NCBI GenBank assembly: GCA_038496445.1
Contig: JALMLS010000128.1
Location: 1 to 30,849 of the forward strand
DNA from: Trichosphaerium sp. ATCC 40318
Taxonomy: Eukaryota; Discosea; Flabellinia; Trichosidae
Direction: 5' to 3'
Length of the DNA: 30,849 nucleotides
Shown here: piece by piece, positions 19,127-30,849 of the stretch
Position numbering within the stretch: position 1 is the stretch's first letter
How the letters are laid out: every line of letters starts with the position of its first letter
Notes under the pieces: generated by a model
The model's input: the letters and a program-made list of their open reading frames with translations, nothing else
Told to the model about the DNA's origin: nothing
Database searches by the model: none
Program-made: the position numbers and the translations under genes

Positions 19127-21916
19127 ATGACCATTTATAGAGTAATTACAGCAACTGTGGTCCTGTGCCACGTATTTTGTACTGTCGCTTTGTTTTTTAT
19201 ATTCTTTGCTCTAATGCTTTAGTTTGTATGGCAATGTTTGCAGAGCCGAAATTCAATGCGTTTATGGATGTTAGCGAAATTAAACCAGAGTTTAGCACTT
19301 TTCTTGCTGCTGATGTAGCATTTGGCGTCTCAAACGCTGGTCCATCATATTTCTACGCTGTTCAAGGTAAATGTCACTTCATTTACTTGGTTGACTTCAA
19401 AAAGGCGCAAACCAATTATCATTAGATGTAGCTACACCTACAAGTACGTAAAAGCGCCTAAAAGACTTGTAACTCAGAAAAAATTGTAAAACCGTTTAAA
19501 CCCAACAAAGAAGTGTCACGGCTCATGCTTTATTACTGTACTGGCGTCTCAAGCCGTGACAACAGTACATTGATAGTTGTAGAGTTGTTTTCGTTTGGCA
19601 TTTTGGGATTTTTCCCTTACAGATGTTCTAGGTTTCTTTAATGGCGAGAACATAAGTATAGGGATAAATTTTGACGATCATACTGGACCTGTCATCGAGT
19701 ATGGTGACCAGACAGCAGCATTCGTTTACCTAAACGCAGCGGGAATGCTGTCATATAGAATAATAAGCTATTTGGTGCGGCACCTTTTTGTTTCCTCAGT
19801 ACTTGTAAACTTCTTTGTTTTTTCTCATTTTTTTCGATAATAGGGAGGTGTCTTGAACCCAGGAACGGAAAATGAGTTGATGGATAGTACTACTAATACT
19901 GGTTTTGAGTACTTTGTTTCTTTTGATAAGTCAGCATTTTTAGGTGAGTGAGAAACCTTCTTTCGTTTTTTTTTTTGGTTTTCTTTTTTCAAGTCCACCT
20001 GAAAGTCAGCACATTTTTTAGTAGAACACAGCCTCTGATGTAAGTAATTGCACTCAGATTTGATAGAAAACAAATACCTATTTTTTGGCTGTAGGATTCA
20101 TTCTACTGAATATGCGGTGAGCATTTCAGAGATATTTATTCCACAGCAGTGACAAACTTTTTATATCTTGTTGGTACTAAGATTTAACAGAAACTGGAGC
20201 CGAAAGATTTCTTGTTTATGCGGTATTCTCCCTTTCAGATGATCCATACTATTTTTTAATTTCTAATGATACTTCACCTACTACCCGCACACTGTCTATA
20301 AGTACGATTGATTGTTGATGCAAAGTTTTGTTAACTTGTGTCAAGATTTTCTTGATTTTCTTGATGTTCAGCAAGACATCATTCATATGAACGCTCAAGG
20401 CTGTTTTGTAAAGCCTAATGTAGCTGATCAATCATTTTTTCATGTAATAGTATACCAGAGAGTAGACGCTTTGCTTGGATCCATTGAAGTAAGTTAAGAA
20501 AATTTTCCTGTTTTTTTCTTATTTTTATGTGCACCTTTCTTATAGTACTATAGCAGGTTGGGGTGTTACACCAAGCACAAGGTGTACCATCTATTATAGA
20601 TTTTAATAGCATATCCTTTACATCACTTGATGATACCCTATTCGCTATTGAAGTCAATGATACCAGCTTAAATATTATATCAACAAAAGTAAACTGCTCA
20701 GACAATGATACTCCCTTTCTACCATCCTCTATAAACACAGTTGATATACCTAGTATATTACCTCAAGTGACCGCTATTCTAGTATTAGATAGCGCTATTA
20801 ATATAGATTTATTAATTGTGTATGCAGAGACAGGATCAAGAGTTACAATCCAAGCGTACAATGTATGTATTGATGAAGATTTCTTTTTAACTTTACAATG
20901 ATAGCATATCACAGAAGTGTTCCTTACAACATACACAACTAATACATTAAGTGCTAGTACAATAACTAAACTAAGTGCTACATTTGATAGAGTAGAGTGT
21001 GTGGTAACGGTACGCATAAGTTGTTTTATTTTTTTCCACTTTTTTTTTTAGATTTCTGACCTAACCACATTGGAAGGTTCTCGCCTTTTTTGACGATAAT
21101 ACAACAAATATTATCTTTTATAACGAGTCAGTTGGTGTATTCTATTGTTCACCTCCAGCTCCAACAGAACCACCAACTACAATCGAACCTACAGCGCCAC
21201 CAGTACCTACTCCAACAACGCCAACACCAACATCCCCAACTGTTGTAGTACCTACAGCAACACCAGTAACTACACCAACATCACCAACTGCTGTAGTACC
21301 TACAGTACCAACAGTATCTTCTCCAACACCAACACCAACACTCCCAACTGTCGTAGTACCTACAGCAACACCAGTAGCTACGCCAACATCACAAACACTA
21401 AGAAACCCATCAGCAAGAATAGTTTACACAATTATCATAGATGAAGGTATTCCATTAGAAATTCCTTCCAATCAGACGTTTGATGACTTAGAAGTCATAT
21501 TTATTAATGAAATAATACCTATCCCCATCACATCTTGTCCAAACATATCTCAGATTAATATATCTTTCAAAAACAAAACAACTTTCGAAGCTATCCTTGA
21601 ACAAGGTAATTTCACATTGTTCAATCTTTCTGTACAATGTTTAATCTTTGATACTATTCAAATAACAGTGACAACACCAGATAATCAACAATGTACTACA
21701 GATACGTTAAAACAACTTAAATCTCTTGTTGTATTAATATCTTCATGTAATACAAATGAGCAAGATGGATTAAGTCAAAGAAGCTTAATTACTTACTCTT
21801 TAATTGCTGTATGTATCGTTATAATACTTTCTATAGTAATAGTGATATCAATTACTTTGTACCTAAGAGTAAAAAGAACTCGAGTAATAACTACTAATGC
21901 TCCTGTAATAGCTTGA
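19127..21916 (+). CDS. Type I membrane protein with Pro/Thr stalk
   Basis: Nine exons: 19127-19178, 19223-19366, 19623-19774, 19844-19943, 20182-20301, 20346-20488, 20554-20862, 20905-21009 and 21077-21916; phases all agree and give 654 residues. A signal peptide (MTIYRVITATVVLCHVFFCM) leads an extracellular part of about 400 residues of unknown family, with several N-glycosylation sequons (for example NVTI-like NDTS and NCSD). Next is a Pro/Thr/Val stalk (PTVVVPTATPVTTPT repeats), a second globular piece (IVYTIIIDEGIPLEIPSNQT, CPNISQINISFKNKT), one membrane helix (SLIAVCIVIILSIVIVISIT) and a short basic tail (LRVKRTRVITTNAPVIA). The architecture suggests a surface receptor or adhesin. An apparent frameshift in a T-run at 21086-21091 vanishes if the acceptor GGAAG at 21076 is used, with a CTAAC branch site just upstream. 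Confidence 0.8.
19514..19561. repeat. 10-bp inverted repeat inside an intron
   Basis: TGTCACGGCT (19514-19523) is mirrored by AGCCGTGACA (19552-19561) inside the 256-nt intron 19367-19622, itself much longer than most introns here. It would form a hairpin in the pre-mRNA. Confidence 0.5.
21160..21400 (+). repeat. Degenerate coding repeat for Pro/Thr/Val stalk
   Basis: Three imperfect units encode (S/L)PTVVVPTATPV(T/A)TPT-like blocks separated by PTPT spacers. They resemble in style, but not in sequence, the stalk of the metalloprotease at 9614-9780. Confidence 0.65.
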
Positions 21917-22761
21917 AAGACATACTACCAAATAAAAAAAAAACGGAGTTTGTTTGACTATCCATAAAGTCAATGTGTACTTAAAGCCAACTCAGTTGTA
22001 ACGTTTGCCCAGTAGATGGACTGTCCTTGCTATGTTAAGATGGAATGTACACATAATCAAGATATTAGTCACGAGACAGCGTAAGAATGGAACATTAAAA
22101 TAGCACTTGCCATATAGTAAAGTGTATCATTCTTTGAATTTGTAGTACTTTTTTGTGCTTACACGACAGAATTAGTGAGGATATGTCATGCACTTAACAA
22201 CCAAGTTAACAAACCCTACGCTATTCTTGTCGTGCAGCAGTTTTTCTATTGATTATTTCCCATCCCTACATGTGCCAAATTGGGAAGGTTTCTTTATCAA
22301 ACCCAAAAAAAGGCCCAAGAAAGTAGTACTGTAAAATAGCGTGCACTGTATATCCGAAAATAGATTTATGACACTATATGAAAGTTCACGTCCCGTTACC
22401 CGACCGCCACTTTGCTGGATGTGAATGTTAAAATCTTTGATGGGCTTGCGCAAAACACGGAACGGCAGAACTGCCAACAGCAAATCCCAAGCCACCTAAA
22501 GAAAGCTATTAAAACAACCAAAAAACTAGCTCTACCAAGAAAATTAGAGGTTTGTGTAAAGCAAGTAAACTTAAAACATGTTTATTTGCTTACTGTAACT
22601 CACTCAAGGCTAAACTCACTTGAGTCACTTAGCACTGTACGTTCTTTTTAATTCGACCAATGAATGCATTAATGTTGGCATTTGGTAGATGATGTTGTGT
22701 AATCACTACGTATAATGTCATTATCAAAAATATGTTTATTAACGAAGTTAAGAACTTTTGG
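21917..22761. other. Intergenic region with weak ORFs
   Basis: No supported gene. A minus-strand ORF (22253-22495) has a non-ATG start. A plus-strand frame ending at about 22332 reads HVPNWEGFFIKPKKRPKKV and could be the end of an exon whose upstream parts I cannot find. Neither has a recognised domain. Confidence 0.35.
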
Positions 22762-23569
22762 TTACCTCAACACGTATAGTCTTTTTAGTTGGCCACTTTC
22801 ATGCCACTCTTTTTGTTCACCATGTAGTTTACCCTCAATCCAAATATATTGTTCCTTCAGTTGTCCTGTTTCATACCACTCTTTTTGTTCACCATGTAGT
22901 TTACCCTCAACCCATATAGATTGTCCCTTCAGTTGTCCAGTTTCATACCACTTTTTTTGTTCTCCATGTTGTTTACCATCAACGCACCTGTATTGTCCCT
23001 TCAATTGTCCACTTTCATACCACTCTTTGCCTTCACCATGTAGCTCATCCCTAACCCACATAGATTGGTGTTCAAGTTGTCCAGTTTCATACCATTCTTT
23101 GGTTTCACCATGTTGTCTATCATCAACCCACATGTATTGTCCCTTCAGTTGACCACTTTGATACCATTCTTTCTCTTCACCATGTTGTTTATTATCAATT
23201 GTTGCAAATTGTGACTTCAAGATACCGTTCTCATACCAGCTCTTACATAATCCACTCTTATATTTGTGAGCCATTACTGTCCCACTTTTGTACCATTTTA
23301 TCCATTTTCCTTTCCTTTCTAATCTCTCATCAAAGTGTGTATTGATTGCTGCTCTTTTCGAAAGTGTATGGAATTTAGTAAATGCCTCAACATTGAAAGT
23401 GCAAATATATAGTTGGAGTTCACGTGGAATATCAAGTATAGTAAAAGAACACGTGCTGTCTTTTGTTACTTTTTCGTTCACATTCCCTTGTTGATTTACT
23501 TTTGTCAGCTACAACGGTTTATTAAAATATGGAGTAGTCAGTTACAACAATACAGTTGAGAGTAAACAT
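22762..23569 (-). CDS. F-box/MORN-repeat protein (copy 2)
   Basis: The main exon 23508-22762 encodes 248 residues. A short first exon (23569-23546, MFTLNCIV) across a 37-nt intron supplies an ATG in phase but is tentative. The F-box-like part reads LDIPRELQLYICTFNVEAF, then LSKRAAINTHFDERLERKGKW, matching the paralogue at 4493-5084. It is followed by seven or eight MORN (YwqK-type) repeats of about 25 residues with consensus GKLHGEQKEWYETGQLKGQ. The tandem repeats are highly alike (75-bp DNA period), unlike the worn repeats of copy 1, so this array expanded recently. Expected role: SCF substrate receptor whose MORN surface binds a target (inference). Proteins built the same way are also known from amoeba-infecting giant viruses, but intron-bearing neighbours make a cellular gene more likely. 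Confidence 0.8.
22790..23240 (-). repeat. 75-bp tandem repeats of the MORN array
   Basis: About six tandem 75-bp units share blocks such as CACCATGTAGTTTACCCTCA and TTCATACCACTCTTT (plus strand). They encode 25-residue MORN units. Identity is highest between the first units on the plus strand, which are the C-terminal ones. Confidence 0.8.
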
Positions 23570-24294
23570 GTGTTTCTTCAAAAAAGTACAATATTTAACA
23601 TGCTACTTAGCTTCGCACCAAAAACCAGCAACCTTCAGTAACTCTTCTTGTTCAATCGCTCCATTTCGCTTATAACACACAGTGGTTTCAAGGCAAAGGA
23701 GTAAAAAGCGGGATTGCGCGAATAAGAACTGCAGTGTACTCGATTTTGTTGCGAAAGTTGGCAGCATGCTTTTGTGGTTGTAGATGTTGAAATTAGTGTG
23801 TTTTTAATATGTTTTACTCTTCTACGTACCATAACGTATAAATACTATGACCAAGGAAAGTAAGTGATTGCGTCAGCAAAAAGCAACTTCAACACAAGTC
23901 AAAACAGAAAGGAAATTGTTGATACAAAGGATGTACTTACAACGTGTTGTAACAGATGCCATAATTGTGTTTTAGAACTACTGTACAATAAATTAGTATA
24001 CTCTGGATTTTCAGACTAATAGGGCTACCTACAAACCATCCCGAAAACCTATGATTAGCAGTGACACAACATACTGCTGTTTTAAGTCTAAAGAACCACA
24101 TGCTATGACTTTCATCTTTTCCATTCAGAGCACATTGTCCAGCATCATGAGTTTTGCTGATATTGAGAGTCTTTCACCACTTATTTAAACTGTTGTGTGT
24201 ACATATCTGGTTTTAAAGGAGAATCAAGCAGTTGCAGTGCAGTGGTTGGTTGTTATACAAGGAAGCACATAACATTGAAGAGTATTTATTGGAG
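23570..24294. other. Intergenic region
   Basis: No supported gene. A minus-strand ATG ORF of 65 codons at 23635-23832 has no recognised features and a biased composition. The right part may hold the 3' end of the membrane-protein gene at 24295. Confidence 0.4.
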
Positions 24295-24510
24295 CTATGA
24301 GACTTGTATACCTGTAATTAACCATAAACCAGTAGTTACAGCTATAAAGATAACAAGAGCTATCCAATTTAAAACCAGCATCCCAATGAAACTTTGCCAA
24401 AGAGATGAGTTTTGTGTTTTACAATCACTACTTAATCCTATGATAACACTTGCAAGAAGCAAAGCCATTAACAGCACCACACAACAAGAAACTAAGAACA
24501 AACAATTCAT
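24295..24510 (-). CDS. Small two-helix membrane protein (paralogue of the next gene)
   Basis: An ORF starting MNCLFLVSCCVVLLMALLLA carries a second hydrophobic stretch (SFIGMLVLNWIALVIFIAV), with the loop SSDCKTQNSSL between them. The open frame continues 16 codons upstream of this ATG to 24558. The C-terminus is uncertain: the frame stops at 24295, but a GTATAC donor a few codons earlier could splice on. Its layout (helix, DCKT loop, helix) matches the protein at 24707-25112, so the two look like a tandem pair. Function unknown. Confidence 0.45.
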   Translation of the reverse strand: MNCLFLVSCCVVLLMALLLASVIIGLSSDCKTQNSSLWQSFIGMLVLNWIALVIFIAVTTGLWLITGIQVS

Positions 24511-24706
24511 AAGTACAAGTGTGCATAGAGGAGAAAATATCAGAATTAACAAAATCACGTGGCCGTTTAAGGCGAATTTGTTTTAGTGCTTGATGCAATG
24601 CTCCGAGTTGTATGGATTTTTAACCATGAGCATGCAAATGGAGACGTTTTCAAATAAGGTTACAGTCGAGCTTTGGAGTACAAACTAATTGATTTAAGGT
24701 TTGATT

Positions 24707-25112
24707 TTAAGTTTCTAACGGAGCGAACATCTCATTGGGTGAAAAAATAATACGGTTTTCGTATAAAGTAACATTATTTGTACCTAAGGTAACGGATGCT
24801 TTGCGACGATGTTTTTCTGGTTTGGTTATAAACAGAACAAGTGCGGGTGCTCCAACACTACCAACGATGAATATTAAAATACTCTCAGCTATCATCCATA
24901 TAGATAAAGAGAGCCCTAAATATAGTATAAGACAGTTTGACAACCACGTGATTACACCAATATTGTAAAAATATGAACGACGTACCCAGAGTTTTACAGT
25001 CATCTACAGAGAAGTGTTCAATGCCAAGTACTAATTGTATGGTTGCTAGGATATAAAACGGACTACCAAATAAGCATGTAAATAGAATAACAGCGTTGTT
25101 CTCTTTGGACAT
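24707..25112 (-). CDS. Small membrane protein with DDCKT loop
   Basis: Two exons, 25112-24986 and 24915-24707, joined in phase, give 111 residues. Hydrophobic segments lie at about residues 8-29 (VILFTCLFGSPFYILATIQL) and 44-72 (LSIWMIAESILIFIVGSVG, then PALVLFI), with the loop HFSVDDCKTLG between. A polar C-terminal tail follows (TKPEKHRRKAS, ending NEMFAPLET). The gene is divergent from the Hsp70 gene with 295 bp between the start codons. No known family is recognised. Confidence 0.7.
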
Positions 25113-25407
25113 GTTGTTGTGCCGACTATTTTAATGGAGAGTTTCAAAGAAGTTCGCGACAAAGATAAAAATACCATTATTGTAAACAGATTCTTGGCTT
25201 GTTCGAGTTGTAACGTTAGCTCAAGCTCATTTGGAACCTAGCCCGTTTCACAATACTATGTGTTGTTGAATAAAAATGGTGTCACAGTAAGGTCGAAAGT
25301 AAGCTGTCTAGACTCTAAGTCAGCACATATCTCGAATTTTATCAAATTTCTCGCTATTACATTTGGGTACTCTTGAGGTTGTTAAAACGAACATATTGGT
25401 GAACCCA
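25113..25407. promoter_or_regulatory. Divergent promoter region of the membrane protein and Hsp70 genes
   Basis: The 295 bp between two divergent start codons must hold both promoters. A TTTCAAAGAAGTTCG stretch at about 25142-25156 contains GAA and TTC units, but their spacing does not fit the heat-shock element rule (5-bp units), so I do not call one. Confidence 0.4.
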
Positions 25408-28891
<3,484 letters not shown>

Positions 28892-29141
28892 AAACATTCA
28901 AAAAAATAAAAATATGAGCAAAACTCCAACAAAAGAATAAGCCAACCAAGTTCTCCATTCGAACTGCTGTCAGCATATTGTTTTTCGGTTTTCTAATAAG
29001 AGGTGTAACACAACAGTCATTGTGGTTACATAGGTGTGTTGCACAACCATATTAGTTCATTTTCAAAGAACAACGGTTTTCGAACTTAACTGACGTTGTA
29101 CTTACTTAAATCACTAATCAGACCAACAAACGCATTACAAC

Positions 29142-29429
29142 ATGTCAAGAACAATAGAAGGAGAGTATAAAGGACCATTCAAGATGGTTTTCAGAAAAGA
29201 TGGCTCAATTCGAGCGTCTACAACCTTAAATAGCCATACTGGCTCTTATGTTATAGAAGAGGATGGTACTATCGAGCTGGCAGTTTCACAAACGGAAAGG
29301 GGCTCTCTAGACGAAGAAGTACGAAAAGAAGCAAGAATACATGATGCTATCATGCTGTCAACGCCTAAAAAACTATGTCCAGACGGAACTATTGTATTTG
29401 GCGATACTACCTTTACGCCAGTCAAATAA
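29142..29429 (+). CDS. Small single-exon protein of unknown function
   Basis: A 95-residue intronless ORF with ATG and TAA. It starts MSRTIEGEYKGPFKMVFRKD and contains SIRASTTLNSHTGSYVIEED and LCPDGTIVFGDTTFTPVK. The alternation of polar and hydrophobic residues and the many Gly/Thr turns suggest a small beta-sheet protein, distantly like lipocalin- or META-type barrels, but this is only a resemblance. No signal peptide. Likely cytosolic. Confidence 0.6.
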   Translation: MSRTIEGEYKGPFKMVFRKDGSIRASTTLNSHTGSYVIEEDGTIELAVSQTERGSLDEEVRKEARIHDAIMLSTPKKLCPDGTIVFGDTTFTPVK

Positions 29430-29638
29430 ATTTATAGCAAAGCATGTCTAAATACATGTGCACGCCATTTATACGCCTAGAACCTGCTAGCAAATCGACG
29501 GAATTAGCTTGACTAATACTGACGACAATCCAAAACCAAAAAGAATACCTGCAGCTAGCGCGTGAAGTATTAGTCTTCAGTATACGTATTAAAGAACAGT
29601 GACAAACTTACAAGCAATTTATCGTATTACAAAACGAA

Positions 29639-30849
29639 ATGGAAGCAAAAGACATAGAAAACGTGCCTCAGGTCATATCCGGCCTTATTACTCTCCCAGT
29701 TGAATTAATAGTGCATATTCTTAAACAAGGACGGTAAGGTTACTCAGTATTTCAAAAAATTATTTTATTTACGTTTTACGTACACGTGACTTATTTCAAT
29801 CTGAAATTCGGTTTTTTTCAGGTATACTCTCCGTTCAGCCCAAACATGCCACCTTTTACGAGATATTATTCACAAGCATGTTGGATATAATCTTATCTAT
29901 GTTTCAAGCGATAGTGAAGTGACGATGCTATCCGGTAGTCCGTTACTGCAGAACACAAGCATCCACATGCGCTGGAAAACAAAGAACCGCCACTTGCATT
30001 TACTTTCAGGTGTACACACTATTGATGTTAGTTTTTGTAGATCAATAACAGATAAGGGCATCAAGGCATTATCAGGCGTGTATAATATTGGTTTAGAGGG
30101 TACCTCAGTAACAGATGAAGGTTTGAAGGCTTTGGCAGGTGTACATGAGATTAGATTATCTTATACAGAAGTAACAGCTGAAGGTTTGAAAGCATTGGCA
30201 GGTGTACATACCATTGATTTATCAAGCACAGATGTAACAGATAGGGGTTTGAAGGCTTTGGCTGGTGTACATACTATCAACTTGAGGTTTTGTAAGTCAA
30301 TAACAGATGAGGGAGTTAAGGCTTTGGCTGGTGTGCACAAAATTTATTTGTCCTACACAAATGTAACAAATAATTGTTTGACGGCTTTGAAAGGTGTGCA
30401 TACTATCCATTTGGTTGATTGCAATCCATTGGGAAATGGTATTAAGGTATTAGCAGGTGTACATGAGATTAAATTATCGTCTACCTTTATAACAGATGAA
30501 TGTTTGACATCATTGGCTGGTGTACACACTATATCCTTGAATAATTGTGTTGCAATACGCAATGAGGGTATGAAGGCTTTGGCAGGTGTATACACAATTC
30601 ATTTAGCATCTACACATGTAACAGATGAAGGCGTCAAGATGTTAGCAGGTGTACATGAGATAAATTTATCTTATACAGAAGTAACTGATGAAGGTTTGAA
30701 GGCATTGGCAGGTGTACACACTATATACTTGAATAATTGTCTTGCAATACACAATGAGGGTATGAAGGCTTTGGCAGGTGTACACACAATTCATTTGGCA
30801 TCTACACATGTAACAGATGAAGGTGTCAAGATGTTAGGTGGTGTACATG
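29639..30849 (+). CDS. F-box/leucine-rich-repeat protein (3' end beyond window)
   Basis: Exon 1 (29639-29733) encodes MEAKDIENVPQVISGLITLP and VELIVHILKQG; exon 2 starts at 29822 (YTLRSAQTCHLLRDIIHKHV) and stays open to the window end. The first 55 residues form an F-box. From about residue 85 there are at least 12 leucine-rich repeats of 21-22 residues with consensus GVHTIxLSxTxVTDEGLKAL, the cysteine-containing subtype (with NNC or FCKS variants) used by FBXL-type SCF receptors. Some repeats have T, others C, at the same position, alternating in a regular way. Expected role: substrate recognition for ubiquitination. The protein is truncated here only by the window edge. Confidence 0.85.
30540..30849 (+). 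repeat. 192-bp higher-order repeat in the LRR array
   Basis: The block beginning AATAATTGTGTTGCAATACG at 30540 recurs at 30732 with only a few changes. The shift is 192 bp, or 64 codons, equal to three LRR units. This marks recent duplication of a three-repeat block inside the array; the second copy runs out of the window. Confidence 0.8.

Noticed and set aside
21086-21091. One-base insertion in a T-run in the type I membrane protein
   Set aside because: Using the acceptor at 21076 instead of 21051 gives a continuous frame; a CCTAAC branch site precedes it.
22253-22495. 80-residue minus-strand ORF
   Set aside because: No ATG at the start, no domain, and the opposite strand is also partly open; neither strand can be supported.
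4493-23569. Endogenous giant-virus segment, suggested by MORN and F-box repeats
   Set aside because: The genes carry many spliceosomal introns and lie among ordinary cellular genes and a tRNA; no viral core gene was seen. Past gene exchange remains possible.
23635-23832. 65-residue minus-strand ORF
   Set aside because: Has an ATG but no recognisable feature, and its first codons overlap a good splice-donor-like GTACGTAG; too little to call a gene.
25142-25156. Heat-shock element upstream of Hsp70
   Set aside because: The GAA and TTC units are present but not at the required 5-bp spacing.

Overview
The window comes from a compact nuclear genome of a eukaryote, most likely a unicellular one (amoeba or other protist). 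Nearly every gene is cut by short spliceosomal introns, mostly about 37-75 nt, with GTACGT/GTAAGT-like donors. Genes use ordinary stop codons, there is one eukaryotic-type tRNA, and intergenic gaps are short. I cannot name the lineage. All gene models below were built by hand from donor/acceptor phase and protein continuity; no search was run.

Layout: 314-1823 (+) F-box protein; 1874-2143 (-) doubtful small ORF; 2359-4284 (-) secreted protein of unknown function in 8 exons, one of whose introns carries a tRNA-Arg(UCU) gene on the opposite strand; 4493-5084 (-) F-box/MORN protein; 5359-5697 (-) small basic protein with four RMxHxTSGK repeats; 6029-6830 (-) ankyrin-repeat protein; 7215-9940 (+) secreted HEIGH zinc metalloprotease with an IPT-like domain, a Pro/Thr stalk and a hydrophobic C-terminus; about 10274-13943 a DNA transposon with a decayed multi-exon transposase on the minus strand, split by a miniature element; 14012-16378 (+) an F-box pseudogene broken by a short hAT-like element that itself holds a second copy of the miniature element; 16845-17440 (-) small secreted protein; 18310-18600 (+) orphan exon; 19127-21916 (+) type I membrane protein with a Pro/Thr stalk; 22762-23569 (-) second F-box/MORN protein; 24295-25112 (-) two related small membrane proteins; 25408-28891 (+) a 16-exon Hsp70 without the EEVD tail; 29142-29429 (+) small single-exon protein; 29639 to the window end (+) an F-box/leucine-rich-repeat protein.

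Two themes stand out. The first is a set of F-box genes, each with a different substrate-binding module (novel C-terminus, MORN repeats twice, LRR, plus a pseudogene), which suggests a fast-diversifying ubiquitin-ligase receptor repertoire; together with Hsp70 this gives a protein-quality-control flavour. The second is surface or secreted proteins (metalloprotease, stalked type I protein, two secreted unknowns). The middle of the window (10.2-16.4 kb) is a transposon landing zone with three levels of nesting.
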